Shown here one piece after another: positions 10,930-22,239 of a DNA stretch of 64,000 nt. This DNA is from Epiperipatus broadwayi (Eukaryota > Onychophora > Udeonychophora > Euonychophora > Peripatidae), in NCBI GenBank assembly GCA_028023455.1, contig JAQFVV010006353.1, forward strand, positions 2,888,939-2,952,938, read 5' to 3'. The position numbers were made by a program, and so were the translations under genes. Under the pieces are notes generated by a model. That model had not been told where the DNA came from and did not search any database. It saw only the letters and a list, made by a program, of their open reading frames with translations. The stretch's first letter is position 1. The number at the start of each line of letters is the position of its first letter.

Positions 10930-11179
10930 AAAACAGGCAAAACTCTCCATACAGTATTGCCACTCAGTGCAAGCCAGAGGAATAATGGATGCCAGAAGGC
11001 TTGTGCATAAAATCCCCATCTAGTGCCTACTCATCCAATATCCTCAGACTCCTCACATTCTGGGGATGTTGGATGAGTAGGTACTAGATGGGGATTTTAT
11101 GCACAAGCCTTCTGGCATCCATTGATTACTCTGGCTTGCACTGAGTGGCACTAATGTATGGAGAGTTTTGCCTGTTTTA
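10930..11179. repeat. Family B foldback, short, near-perfect palindrome
   Basis: Arms of about 115 bp run from 'AAAACAGGCAAAACTCTCC' (10930) inward and from 'GGAGAGTTTTGCCTGTTTT' (to 11179) inward, meeting near 11050. Matching inner blocks are 'TGCATAAAATCCCCATCTAG' and 'CTAGATGGGGATTTTATGCA'. The central hammerhead segment seen in full-length members is deleted here (only 'CAGACTCCTCACATTCTGGG' remains). Confidence 0.85.
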
Positions 11180-11716
11180 ATAACAGTTATAGGCAAGCAT
11201 AAGAAATGGGGATCATGAGAGTGTGTCTGTTTTATATCACATGCATGAACAGTAATTTGCTACCACAATATTCCATTTGTATTAAATCACTATACCATCA
11301 ATTATTACATATATTCTAATAATAAAATTCAGTATTACAGGTAGTTAAAATGAGAAACTTTCTCTTTCCTATGATATATATATATATATATAATTTAAAC
11401 TTGCATGAATAATATGCTGGTTTAAAAATAAGTTAGCAATAATATCAAGCCCTAAATTTAGGCAAAGCCAATAAATATTGGTTTATTTAAAGAATAAGCT
11501 CTAAGCATAAATGGAAAACCTATGCTTTTAAAATATGATTTTATGAGGGTATGCATGCCAATTTTATGATGAAATATAAAGACTTGTTTTCTTCCACAAT
11601 ATTACATATACATAAAATCGATATATTATTATATATATTGCAACTAATAAGATTCTGTATTAAACTACTAAACATCACTAGATCACCATCTCTTATACTA
11701 GCACATAATTGTTATT
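11180..11716. other. No gene seen
   Basis: AT-rich sequence with a short (TA)n at about 11375-11392, between two foldbacks. Confidence 0.4.
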
Positions 11717-11862
11717 AAACAAGGCAAAACTCTCCTTACAGTAGTGCCACACTGTGCCAATCAGGGTAATCAATGGATTTTATGCACAAGCCTTCTGGCA
11801 TCCATTGATTACTCTGGTTGGCACAGCATGGCACTACTGTATGGAGAGTTTTGCCTTGTTTA
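11717..11862. repeat. Family B foldback, minimal (about 146 bp)
   Basis: 'AAACAAGGCAAAACTCTCC' and 'GGAGAGTTTTGCCTTGTTT' form the ends of a nearly complete hairpin. The loop region keeps 'CAATGGATTTTATGCACAAG' and 'GGCATCCATTG'. The hammerhead part is absent. It looks like an internally deleted family B member. Confidence 0.85.
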
Positions 11863-12189
11863 AAGATTCTGTATTACAGGTAGTTAAAATGAGAATTTTT
11901 CTCTTCCCTGTGATATATAAACTTGTGCAAATAATTTGCTAATTTAATAATGAGGTTCATAATACATTGAAACCTTAATTTAGGCATAGTCAGTAAAAGT
12001 TGGTTTATGTGCAGAATAAGTTCTAAACATAGGTGGATTATCTTTATTTTTAAAACACTTACTGATGGGGAATGCATGCCAATATATGAAAACTAGTTTT
12101 CATTTATGATATTACATATACATAAAATCATTATATTATTAATTATTGTTTATAACAGGTGTAAATATAACTTTTCAATAGTCTGAAAT

Positions 12190-12500
12190 AGATGAAATAA
12201 TCTGGAAGTATTAGAAAACTCAGTGAACTAGGGTCACTAAATTTAAAATGTAGAATGAGCCCACCTACACTTTAGCTATGTTTGTATATAACCATACCAT
12301 TTACTGATATATTTTAACTCAGAGGTAGATTTATATATAATATAATTTCAAGACAATTATAAATGGTATGCTTATAAATGATCTAAGCTAAAGTATAGGT
12401 AGGTTTATTCCTCATTTTAAACTTTATTGGTGTTAGTGCACATATAGCTCACTAGGGGTTTTTGGTATTTCCATATTTATAATAGTTCTATATTTTTTCC
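12190..12500. repeat. AT-rich palindrome, unassigned family
   Basis: Inverted blocks: 'CCCACCTACACTTTAGCTA' (from about 12260) against 'AAGCTAAAGTATAGGTAGG' (to about 12405), and 'ACCATACCATTTA' against 'TAAATGGTATG'. Outer arms are weaker ('AAATTTAAAATGTAGAATGA' / 'CCTCATTTTAAACTTTATTG'). No hammerhead core was found. Confidence 0.6.
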
Positions 12501-13680
12501 AATTTTTCTTTAAGGATAAAATAGCTAAAATATTTACTTTTAAAACATTACAATATACTTATATTTTCACTCTTTATACATATACAAAAATTCTGCCTAC
12601 ACAAGTTGTTAAATCTAATTTTAAGACCTATTTAATTAAAGATTAAACGTATTATAAAATATATTTTTTTAAAAAATAGAGTCCAATTCTTAATTGAAGA
12701 CAAATTTTTTAACATAATTGATATTTATTAAAAAGTTAAAGTTTTTTTTTTTTATATAAAAAACAAATATTTTATTTTTATATCAGATTTTTTTTATAAA
12801 TATTTTTTTATTATAAATAATTGTTAAATTTTTTTATAATTTTTTTTTTATAACTTACAAGATTATTTCAAAAAATTTATAAAGAAATATTAAAAGTTTT
12901 AATCATGCATAACATTGTTTTTGAATAAAGGTTTTAATCTAAAATACTTTCATGCATACAAAACAGAAAGATTTTTTTGTGTAATAATTTTATTTACTTT
13001 GTAGAACATAACCAATGTTTAATTTTAAAAAAAATTAATTACAAATAAATTAATTTAAAATGAATATATGGATATTGTAGAAAATGATATTGAATTCATA
13101 TTGAAGGTAAGATATTTATTTATGTTGCACAGAATAATAAGTTTAATTAAGTTGTTTAACCATTTTATGATGCATTAACACTGTGACAGTTTTCTTTGTT
13201 TTCACTTGCTGTAAACTTTCAACTTTCATTTTTGTATTAAACAATTATTATATATCAGAATATAATAAATTTAAGTTTATTAGATAGATATTTTTATTTA
13301 AAAATTAAATAAATTCTAAAAACATGACCTTTGATTTTCACAATTATTTTCAAAATTAGAATTTAATCAAAACAAAGTACCATTTCACCATTCAATTTTT
13401 GATAGGATCAGATTGATTTTGTAAAATGAATATTCTTTGTTTGATGTTTGTATATGAAATGTGAACTAATATCTATCAATATCTGGAAAATCTATGAATT
13501 TACTCTTTAAAAGTTTAATATTTTTTTTGTAATTTTTATGGCATTGCTATATTTTTTAATAGTTTGTGAGAGGTGACATGTTACTAACAGATCATAATTG
13601 CTGCCATAATAATTTCCATGATAAATTTAATCAAAAAATATAATCATTTATATTTAAAAATAAAATATTTTTGCAGAAAA
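12480..13680. repeat. Dispersed AT-rich repeat segments X (12480-13100) and Y (13180-13680)
   Basis: X recurs at about 17890-18430 (shared 'AAGAAATATTAAA', 'CATGCATA', 'TAATAATTTTATTTACTTTG'-like blocks). Y recurs at about 16190-16660, 22240-22790 and 61890-62290 (shared 'TATCAGAA.ATAATAAA', 'TAATCAAAACAAA', 'TTTAAAAGTTTAA'). Copies are strongly diverged and rich in T and A runs. No coding frame. Confidence 0.55.
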
Positions 13681-13683
13681 TAA

Positions 13684-14350
13684 ATGTTATCATTTTCAAC
13701 TATTATCATTCCACTGCAGGATGAAGGTCTCCGCAAGTTCAATCCATCTTTTCTGATATTTAGCCTCTTTTCTCCACATGACCCCAGCGTACTTCCTTAT
13801 TTCATCCATCCATCTCATGTGATCATTTTCTAGGTCTTTTAAATCTTTTAGAATCCAGTTTAAGATTTTAACTGTCCATCTATTATCATCTCTTCTAGCA
13901 ATATGTCCAGCCCAACTCCACTTCAGTATCTTAATTTTTTCAATGATGTCAATAAAACCTGTTTGTTCTATCACCAATATATTTCATTTTCAATCTCTTC
14001 TAGTTATGCCTAACATGCATCTCTCCATATTTTGTTGAGTGGTCTAAAGTCTCAGTATTGCTCTTTTGTTAAGTGTCCAATTCTCATATCCATAAGTAAG
14101 AAATAGTAAAATACATTTATTAAAAACCTTTGTTTTCAAACACATAGGCATATTTCCTTTTAAAACTAAATTATTTCTACTAAAACTATTCCAACCAAGT
14201 TTAATTCTATGATTAATTTCATCCATTATGTTTCCATCTACAGTAATAATTTGAGCAAGGTATTTGTAGTTGTTAACTTCTAACTCATCATTATCAATCT
14301 TTATTTCCAGCTTTTGAGAAAATGCACTGAACATTATTTTAGTCTTTACT
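13684..14350 (-). pseudogene. RTE-type LINE, C-terminal region, inserted in a duplicated repeat
   Basis: One minus frame, 14334 to 13696, reads LEIKIDNDELEVNNYKYLAQ, IITVDGNIMDEINHRIKLGW, LKTKVFNKCILLFLTYGYEN, WTLNKRAILRL, then TAG, TTQQNMERCMLGITRRD, two TGA stops, and LKWSWAGHIARRDDNRWTVK to the end ETFILQWNDNS. This is the RTE/BovB C-terminal region after the RT palm (YLG..I...G...EI..RI, YGxExW, MERxMLG, GHxARR). It shares its lineage with 2704-3165 but is longer. Three in-frame stops and no upstream RT show a 5'-truncated dead copy. It separates the Y and Z parts of a repeat that is continuous at 16190-16960, so it inserted after that duplication. Confidence 0.85.
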
Positions 14351-14389
14351 TTTAATCCTACTTACTTACTTTTATCTGATTAATTCTTG

Positions 14390-14720
14390 TAACATTTTTG
14401 AAGCTCTAAAGCATTATATATTTTTAATTTATAATAATTATCACGCAATCATTACACAATTATTGTGCAAAAATCGTCTTAAACTTTTCAAAAAAACAAG
14501 TTTTTAGTTATTTACAATATTTTATTAAAGTGATATTGTAAAATTTGAAATCTCTAAGAAAACAATGAATTATCATTATTCTGGAGTTTAGAAGGCTTTG
14601 AATTCCCCAAGTTTTTGATTATCATGACATCTTTAGAATTTTTATGAAGTTAAAATAGTATAAAACATATGTGTGACTTTCAACACTCAGGAAAAAAGAA
14701 TAAAATCTTACAATAGAAAG
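14390..14720. repeat. Dispersed AT-rich repeat segment Z
   Basis: Matches about 16670-16935 ('ATTATCATGACATCT..AGA' and 'TTATAGTGACATCTATAGA' blocks, 'ATATGTGTGACTTT' and 'ATATATGTGATTTTAG'). Continuation of the Y segment on the far side of the RTE insertion. Confidence 0.5.
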
Positions 14721-14929
14721 CCATATACAGAAAATAATTTTTTTGATTTTTTAAATGCAGGAGTGCCATATGAAAGAAAGGTCTGGTTAATAGTTTCATG
14801 AAAATTATCTTGCTAAAAAAATAGTGCAAAAATATTTCTCTAATCCATTTTGTAATGTTTCATCAGCTTTAGCTCTCAATCAGTGCTTTTAAATATCTGC
14901 ACTAAAAAATAAAAATATTTTTTTTTTTA

Positions 14930-15480
14930 CAGCTTTCACAAGTAAAAATAAGCTGTGAAGAATGATGTAAATAATACCCACTTTCTTGTATCAATTCATC
15001 TGATAAAAGATAATAAATAGAGTGATAGCATTACATGAAAGTGGATGTTATTTGCATATTGTAGAAGCTGGAGAAAATTTAGTTTTTAGTGCATTTATGC
15101 AAGGAAAAGCATTTTTTGTGGCAGCATAAATTTGTCATAATTAATTACAATTTTATGTAGAAAATTGCAATATTTATTGGTACTAACAACTTTCTTGTAC
15201 CAATTCATCTGATAAAAGATGATGAATAGAATGACAGTATTATAAGAAAGTGGAGGTTATTTGCACATTGTAGAAGCTAAGGAAAATGTATTATTAGTAT
15301 TTTGTCCAAGCATTGACTGGAAAGCAAACCTGGGCCAGCTGCTTGGAAGGGAACTACACTAACCACTAGGCCACCAATGCTTGCATTTATGGAAGTAAAA
15401 GCATTTTTTGTGGCACTTAGTATAAAGTTGTCATAATTATAATTTTACGTAGAAAAGTGCAATATTAAATAGCATAAACA
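14930..15480. repeat. Tandem duplication of about 250 bp, second copy interrupted
   Basis: Unit 1 (about 14960-15175) and unit 2 (about 15180-15470) share 'CTTCTTGTA.CAATTCATCT', 'GATAAAAGAT.ATGAATAGA', 'GTTATTTGCA.ATTGTAGAAG', 'AAAAGCATTTTTTGTGGCA' and 'TTTTA.GTAGAAAA'. Unit 2 alone contains a tRNA-like insert at 15310-15380. Confidence 0.75.
15310..15380 (-). pseudogene. tRNA-Gly(UCC)-like pseudogene or tRNA-derived insertion
   Basis: The minus strand starts GCATTGG and ends TCAATGC, giving a 7-bp acceptor stem with one G-U. A box GGCCTAGTGGTTAG and a B box GGTTTGCTTTCC are recognisable, and the anticodon loop CTTCCAA gives UCC, as in animal tRNA-Gly. The anticodon stem has a C-C mismatch. 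The T stem (CCAGG/TCCAG) has two mismatches and the T loop is TTTGCTT instead of TTCGATT. It is therefore most likely a decayed retroposed tRNA. It sits inside the second unit of a tandem duplication and is absent from the first. Confidence 0.7.
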
Positions 15481-15771
15481 ACCATGGAAATTATTTATAG
15501 GTAATGTTAATTAAAAAAACTTACCACAGAGCATGAAAAAAAATCTCAAACAATCCTTTCACCTCCTAAATAAGAAAGGGAAGGGAAAAGATATTATTTC
15601 CCACCCAGATTTCCCAAATATAATGTAATGATGGTTTTCAATTGTTAAATGTTTGTTAAACAGTACTCAATATCCATTTACTGATCAATTTAAAAAAAAA
15701 TAAATGCCTATTGATCAGTTAGTTAAAAAGAATTCTCATTTGGATTCTGAAATGAAACAAAATTTTATCTA
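15481..15771. other. No gene seen
   Basis: AT-rich spacer; an imperfect inverted 'ACTGATCAATTTA'/'TTGATCAGTTAG' pair lies at about 15680-15725. Confidence 0.4.
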
Positions 15772-15833
15772 GACTGAGTTCAAACTTAGGTCATGAGCAT
15801 AACAAAGAATTCACTAACTACTATGCTGTGCAG
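15772..15833 (-). repeat. tRNA-like SINE head remnant
   Basis: The minus strand shows an A-box-like GCATAGTAGTTAGTGAAT and a B-box-like CCTAAGTTTGAACTC at tRNA-like spacing. No clear acceptor stem. Probably a decayed tRNA-derived SINE head. Confidence 0.4.
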
Positions 15834-16189
15834 ATCTTTTTTGTACAGTGCATATATGTATCTTTGTAAAATGTATCATATAAACAGACTATTGTTTATG
15901 GTACATGTTAATGGGATGTATTAATGAATAGATGTGAGTATTGATATAAAGCAATTTTTATTTATTAAAGCAAATATAACAAAATAAAAAAATTCTCTGT
16001 GCATTCTGTATATAGACATTTCATACTTGAATAGTTAAATGTACTTATCCAATGTGGGTCCATAATTGTTTCTACCTTTCATTTTGTAATTGACTGGTTT
16101 TTATAAGCTTTGCAGTTTTGTTCTTTACTAAATTTATTTTCATTGAAAAAGTCAGCAAAAAGCAAAGCAAATTTGAAAAATGGTCTACT
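15834..16189. other. No gene seen
   Basis: AT-rich non-coding DNA. Confidence 0.4.
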
Positions 16190-16960
16190 TAACACTTCCA
16201 ATTTTACACAGATTTAGTTGTTTTCCTAGTCTGTAAGTTTTCAACATTAATTATAATATTAAACCATTATTACTTATCAGAACATAATAAAGTTGACTTT
16301 ATTTGAGAGATGCTTTTGTTTAGAAATGAAAATAAATTCTAAAAAAAATCACAGTTGACTTAATTACACCATAATCAAAGCAACAAACCTTTCATCATCA
16401 ATTCTCAGGAGGAAATGTTTCAGTTCAGAAAATGAACAAAATCTTTTTTATTTGACATTTGCATTTAAAGTGTAAATGAATAAATATCAATATTTGATAA
16501 GTTATGCTTTAAAAGTTTAAAGTTCTTTAATAATTTTTATTATGATCAGATGATGAGATTTAGCAAATAGCTTTCTACATAATTTGCATTATACAGTGAA
16601 AAATATAACATTCTATTTTTAAAAATGAAATACTCACATACAAAATAAATAAATAATTTATATTCTTCATTTTCATAATTATTACATAATTGCTGTCCAA
16701 AAATAGTTATGAATCTTCATAAACTTTGCCAAAAAGTAAAAATTGTAGGTATTCAAAATAGTACCTTGAAGTAATATTACAAAGTTGGAGGTTGCCAAGA
16801 ATGATTAGAAAACCATCAAGGCAGGGTTTAAGAATCTTTCAAATCCCAACACTTTCAATTATAGTGACATCTATAGATTTTTTTGGGAATTAAAATATTA
16901 GAATGAAATATATGTGATTTTAGTGCCAAGTAAAAATAAGTTAGCAATTTCTCTCTATAA
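16190..16960. repeat. Dispersed AT-rich repeat Y-Z, uninterrupted copy
   Basis: Corresponds to 13180-13680 plus 14390-14720 without the RTE insertion. Divergence between copies is substantial. Confidence 0.5.
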
Positions 16961-17439
16961 ATAGTGAATTAACTTTCACAAGAAATACCTTGGAAAGAAG
17001 AGGGAGAGTTAACTCCAAATATTAAAAGTCAGGTGAAAAGGAATTAAAATTGGAAGTCTGGATGAAATTAAACTAGATAATATTTACATTTTTATTCTTT
17101 TTCAAAATAATAATTATAGCATTTTGTATTTTAAATAAAAAATTGAATAGTGGTACAAATATTAAATTGTGCATATGAATTCATAAGCCAATTCACAGGA
17201 CATAGAAGTGGGAATACCTTACATATGTAAGATTAAAAAAAATCATTTGACTAAAATCTTTAAATAAAGTAAGTCACATGATGTATGACTTGGTTTTCCT
17301 TTCTATTATAGTTTGGCTTTTAAGGATTTGGTGATGTCATATTGTTAAGACTATTAATATATGGTGTATCTGAACTTAGTTCAGTCCCATATAACTATTT
17401 AAGTTAGATAGCTAGATTTGAAGACATATAGATGTCTGA
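16961..17439. other. No gene seen
   Basis: AT-rich non-coding DNA; short 'AAGTCACATGATGTATGACTT' motif at about 17270-17292, also seen near 23107 and 31143 beside other palindromes. Confidence 0.4.
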
Positions 17440-17660
17440 AAATGTCAGATTTTCTACTTAATAGTTAAGTATTCAACAAATGCTGGGCTTGAGTTTGTAT
17501 TTTAGATCTAATGCCTGAATGTCTTAGCACCTCACTGATGAGAGCCATTAGCTTACAACCAGTTTAAGGCTAGAGATAATTCTAGATAGAGTTTTTAAAT
17601 GCTTTCTCTTGCATTTATGGAAAAACTTGTTTAGAGTTATTAGTACACTCATTATATTAT
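17440..17660 (+). repeat. Family C repeat, decayed copy
   Basis: Shares 'CTTAATAGTTAA', 'GTGCTGGGCTTGA', 'CTAATG.CTGAAT' and 'CCTCACTGATGA.AGCCA' with the family C palindrome at 30895-31140. The GAAAC part of its hammerhead (about 17511-17575) is mutated to CAACC. Confidence 0.6.
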
Positions 17661-17889
17661 AAAAGAATTCATATGTGGACAAAAAGGTAAATGAACTGTA
17701 AAATGTTGGACAGTTCTGATAAAATTTAAATGAATTAAAATAAATAGCTAATAAATAATCCTCTATCATATTCTTTAAGAAAAAAAGTATATATTTTGTC
17801 CTGACCTGGAAGAAAATGACTTTCAGTTTATGATATGTTATGTAAAAGATTCGTTTATGATACAATTACATACTTCTTTAATTTTTCTT
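17661..17889. other. No gene seen
   Basis: The antisense open frame over 17548-17865 has no recognisable features. Confidence 0.4.
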
Positions 17890-18430
17890 TAGAGCAAAAG
17901 GGTTAAAGGGCTACTTTTAGAATTTTATGATATAAATATATCTTCACTTTTATTTATATATATAAAATTCTGAATATAAATTATTAAATCCAACTTTAAA
18001 ACTTAGTTAAAGTTAAGTTCACTGTTAGAAAGTTCTTTAAAAAAATCAAATACATTTAAAATTAACATTATAAATTAAATAAAAACCTAATTTACGAAAA
18101 GAAAATTTAATATTTTGTTTTTATTGCAAAAGTTTTGCTTATGTTTTTGTAAATAATTTTTAATTTTTTGTGTAATTTTTCATTTATAATTAAAAAAATT
18201 ATTTTAACTAATTTATAAAGAAATATTAAAGTTTTATCCACGCATAATATTGTTTTAAGAATAATTTTTTCTTTAAAATACTGTCATGCATATAAAATAG
18301 ATTGCTTTTTTTCATTTTTTGTAATAATTTTAATTACTTTGCAATGGAAAAATAAAAATTAAAAAATATTAATTACAAATAAATTTATTTAAAAAGAATG
18401 CACAGATATTCCAGTAAACAAGTTTGCGAT
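17890..18430. repeat. Dispersed AT-rich repeat X, second copy
   Basis: Diverged copy of 12480-13100. Confidence 0.5.
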
Positions 18431-18564
18431 TTGCAAAAGGGCATTTAAATTTCAAGAATAAAAAATGTGATGAAAAGATATTGGAGTTGGGTAAATTATT
18501 AAAATGATAAAGAAGGCAAGAGAAAAGATTGAAAGAAAATATAAAATATGAAGATATCAGCCAA

Positions 18565-18800
18565 TAAACATCACATGATCACCACTTCTTATGCTTGCTT
18601 ATAACTGTTAGTAAAACAGGCCAAACTCACTATACGTATTGCCACACACAGCAAGCTAGAGACTGGGGATATTGGATGAATAGGCACTAGATGGGGATTT
18701 AATGCACAAGCCTTCTGGCATCCATTGATTACTCTAGCTTGCTGTGTGTGGCAATATGTATAGTGAGTTTTGCCTGTTTTAAAAAAGATATCACATGATC
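18565..18800. repeat. Family B foldback, short
   Basis: Ends 'AAAACAGGCCAAACTCACTA' (18613) and 'TAGTGAGTTTTGCCTGTTTT' (to 18780) pair almost completely, flanked on both sides by 'ATCACATGATC'. The centre keeps only 'GACTGGGGATATTGGATGAA'; most of the hammerhead is deleted. Confidence 0.8.
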
Positions 18801-19380
18801 GAGTTCACTTACTCCTGTTCTGTTGCAAATACTTGTTCTCATACTGCAATCATGCCACCTAGTGTAAACTACAGTAATCAGTAGATACCAAAGGGTAGTT
18901 AGTTTTAAATAAATATTTCTTCAGTGCTGCCTTATCCAACATTTCCAGATTGGATTATTTCATCAGTGAGAAGTTTTTGGATCTGGAAGCAGGGTATTTG
19001 GATTTAATGCATCTTTCCTCTAGCAGCAGATTTTACTTCTTTGATTTACTGTAAAGCCACAGACCCACACAAAATATGTCTAGCAAAACAAAGAAGTAAA
19101 GATAGCTTCTGGACAAAAGGTGCCTTGAATTTTAAAAGGTCAGAGTTCACTACATCCAGATCCCAAAGCTACTAATTAATGTAAGCCATAACTTAGAAAC
19201 TAGTTTAGAGATACTTGATGGGTCAGCACTGGATAATTTTTATTAAGCATCTATTCATTAGCAAAGCTTACACTAGGTGTCATAACCATAATGAAAAATT
19301 TATTACTGAACAGCATTATGTAAGTTGGGATCATGTGACATTTTATTGGTTTTATATAAATATGGGCTAAAGAGTTGAGA
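18801..19380. repeat. Family B-related diverged copies
   Basis: Contains 'TGCCACCTAGTGTAAACTAC', 'ATCCAACATTTCCAGATTGG', 'AGAAACTAGTTTAGAGATAC' and 'CACTAGGTGTCATAACCATA' blocks. A hammerhead remnant at about 19155-19215 has lost its CUGANGA core. Confidence 0.55.
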
Positions 19381-19439
19381 TGGGCTGTAAATTTTACAAA
19401 AAACTAAGGATACCATAGTACATAGATAATGAATGTATG

Positions 19440-19710
19440 TGCATACATATGGCTGATAGATTAACAGTAAAAACGTATAGACAGTTACTAGAAGAAGGAT
19501 GCCTTAGATTCAAAAGATCTAGGTGCAGTACTCTTAGATCCAAAAACCCCACACTGATGAAAGCCACATCCTAGAAATTAGTCCAGAGATATTGGACAGG
19601 ACAACAGGAGATAGAGAATTATTAAACATTATCACTCGACATCTATTACTTATTGAATCATACACTAGATGGCATATTCATGGTGAGAGAAAAATAATTT
19701 TCTACTTAAA
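19440..19710 (+). repeat. Family B-related diverged copy
   Basis: Carries 'AGATCCAAAAACCCCACACT', the hammerhead segment and 'ACACTAGATGGCATATTCAT'. One arm only. Confidence 0.55.
19538..19597 (+). ncRNA. Hammerhead-like motif, family B, core intact, helices weak
   Basis: Distal helix I ATCCAA/TTGGAC, core CUGAUGA, GAAA, helix III AU/GU with UA loop, C17. Helix II and the proximal part of helix I are poorly paired. Confidence 0.4.
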
Positions 19711-21259
19711 AAAGGTAATAAATAAAGAAAGCAGATTGGTTTACGGTAATACAAAAAGGATTTCTGAGCAGGGGATTGTTTGTCATGGTAAATAGAATTT
19801 CTAGATTTGGACTTCTAAGGTCAGAAACAACTAACTTCATTTAAATTGCATCTATAAAAAATAGTTTTAAATTAACTTTATTTGGTTTACTATATGCATT
19901 GATATTGGAGATTATTTATAAGTGTTATTAAAACAAAAGAAATTTCAAATAGGAAAATAGAAAAATAGATGTTCATATATATATTTACACATACACATTT
20001 ATAAGGCATATTAATGAGTATAATCAATAGCTAAGTCACTGGTTTGTTGTTAATGAGATCAGATCGAATGTAGCTGCAAAATATTAATCGGTAGATGGTT
20101 CTGGCCTTAATGTTATTTATTTTTTTTTTTTAGAAAAGAGTGCTCTTGTATTGTGAGATGTTGAATTAAAGCTTAAATAGCATCTTACAGACGAGAGAGT
20201 GAAAAGAATGAAGATAATATTCCTTATACTGGGAAAAATACCACTTAGTATATTTTTTTATGAGATTATGGTGTTAGTGAGTTTGAATGAGCCACGTTAG
20301 TGATAAAAGTATAACAAGTAAGAAGTGAGGTATAATCCATAAGAAAGTGTTCCTATGTTTTTTTTTCATTTCTATGACAGAGTACACATAATGGATCTAT
20401 ATTTGTGAAGTGTCGCTTGTAGGAGAGAAAATAACTAGTAGGAAGAGCTTTGAAATTTATTTTAATTAAGAAGACTAGTTCCAAGTGGCAATATCTGATC
20501 CTTTTTATAATGTATTTGTTATTATGTAACAAGAAAAAATGAATATTATTTGAAAAGTGATTATTATTTTCAATTTCATGTTTGCCAATAGCTAATTTTA
20601 TTTAGAGATAGATTATGCGAGAGATATAAGACTCTTTTTATATAGTGTAAAATATATATTTTACATATATTAGAGAATAAAAAAATTTCTATGTAGTCGA
20701 ATAACAAATAATTATTTATGCCTAACAATTTAAAAAATACACGTTTTTGATATATGATACTTGATTTTATTTCAAGCCCATAACAGCATGGCTCTTGGCA
20801 AAAAGTGAACATTCGATTTGATTTTTTTTTTTTTTTTACTAATACAGACCTAGTATCATGCTGAGCTGTTCTGTTGAAACTAATTGTGCAATATTAGAAA
20901 GTATTTTTGGATTTACATTTTACAAATTTCCACTTAAACAAAATATAAATTATATATGTATAATAAAACTTACTTTATTGCAAATTTTTGTAACTAATAT
21001 TTTTTATCACAAGTAAAATAAATTGGAGTAATATAATGCACTCGGTATGCATTGTTACACTATTATATAATGTACACTGATTTCTCAAGCGTACACTAGG
21101 TGGCAGTAGCATATGTTTTTTTCTGAAAAGTTTATGTAAGCTAGAATCATATATATATATATAGTTTTTGATATTTACTGAGCTGGTGTTAAATTATGAT
21201 TATTTGTAATTAGTCTATCATTAATCTCTAAACTTCTCTCCTATTTGCTAAAGACAGCA
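19711..21259. other. No gene seen
   Basis: AT-rich DNA with poly-T runs at about 20115-20132 and 20821-20838. A 'GCGTACACTAGGTGGCAGTA' block near 21088-21108 is a family B word. Short open frames on either strand have no support. Confidence 0.45.
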
Positions 21260-21608
21260 CTTTCAGAATACCAAGTTATCTATAATATTTCACATTCCCA
21301 GTGCCCAAGAAGCTATGTAGGCCAATCAGATGGATGTATTGGTATCGGAGTTGGGGAGCTTAAAATGCCTTCAATCAAAAACTGCTTTTAGATCACTTTT
21401 TTTTTAGAAATTAGTCACAAACCTGCTTTTGATAATACTAAAATACTAGCTAATTTGGAAAAATATGATTTAAGAACTATGAAAGAATGTATTGAAATAT
21501 TGAAAAGACCAGGTGGTTTAAACAAATCTGATGAAGCACAATGTATTCCAGTCTCATGGAAGCCACTTACTTTATCACTTTTTCTAAAATTAACCTGGAA
21601 TCATTAAT
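21260..21608 (+). pseudogene. Penelope-like element GIY-YIG endonuclease domain, second lineage
   Basis: One plus frame reads LSEYQVIYNISHSQCPRSYV, GQSDGCIGIGVGEL, KMPSIKNCF, a TAG, ITFFLEISHKPAFDNTKIL, ANLEKYDLRTMKECIEILKR, PGGLNKSDEAQCIPVSWKPL, and stops at 21606-21608. 'YNIxxxxCxxSYVGQSxGCIGxxVxEL' is a GIY-YIG core (YVG for YIG), and 'FDNTKIL...R..KE.IEI.KRP..LN...G....SW.PL' is the characteristic C-terminal part of one PLE group. Only one in-frame stop and one probable small deletion in the core interrupt 115 codons. The C-terminus is clearly different from the copies at 8098-8500, 33317-33880 and 42234-42671, so this is another PLE lineage. No RT region remains upstream. Confidence 0.8.
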
Positions 21609-22039
21609 TGTAAAATATAAGAAAGTAAAAAAAGTTTTAGTTAATCCATGTATTCTGAATGATCAATCACCATATATATATATATATATATATATAAGAA
21701 TGATTATTCTTTACATTATGCTCAATCTGGTTATTACTTAAGATACAACAAAGGATGGATGCTATTTCATCAAAATGGAAATTAAAACAAAATAATACAT
21801 GATAGGAGCCATAGAAACTTGTTTTCCATTTTTAATTTTTGGGTAAAAATGAAAAATTTAAAAATCTCTTTTCCAAAATTTTTTTTTTTTTTTTTTTTTT
21901 AGGTCTTAAATTTAAAAATTTTTTTTTTTTTTTTTAAAAAAAAATTTTGGTTTTTTTATTTTTTTTTTTTTTTTTTTTAAATAAGACTTTAATTTCCTCA
22001 TATAACCATGAAAATATTAAATATATATCTATTATAATG
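21609..22039. other. No gene seen; homopolymer T and A tracts, short (TA)n
   Basis: (TA)n at about 21671-21695. Long T runs interleaved with A runs at about 21880-21980, giving a self-complementary A/T cluster. Confidence 0.6.
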
Positions 22040-22215
22040 AGAATGCTAATAGTCCTTAACAAACATTTCCAAATATCCTTATCCTCAGACTGGTTTCTAG
22101 CTGTGGCTGTCATCAGTAAGGTGCTAGAATATTCAGAAACCAGTCTGAGGGATAGGAATATTTATAAAAAGCTATTAGCACACTCATTATATAATATTTG
22201 TAGTACAAGCTTATT
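22040..22215. repeat. Family C palindrome, short
   Basis: 'CTTATCCTCAGACTGGTTTC' (from 22078) is inverted as 'GAAACCAGTCTGAGGGATAG' (22136-22155). The outer parts 'AATGAGAATGCTAATAGTCC' and 'CTATTAGCACACTCATTATA' also pair. The loop holds the hammerhead core on the minus strand. Confidence 0.75.
22071..22134 (-). ncRNA. Hammerhead ribozyme-like motif, family C, core intact
   Basis: Minus strand: distal helix I GAATATTCT/AGGATATTT (nine pairs), proximal CCUUA/UGAGG (five pairs), core CUGAUGA, helix II AGC/GCU with loop CACA preceded by a C-A mismatch, GAAA, helix III AC/GU with CA loop, C17. All invariant core bases are present. Confidence 0.6.
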
Positions 22216-22239
22216 AAATTAACCCTACTGTATTTAGCT

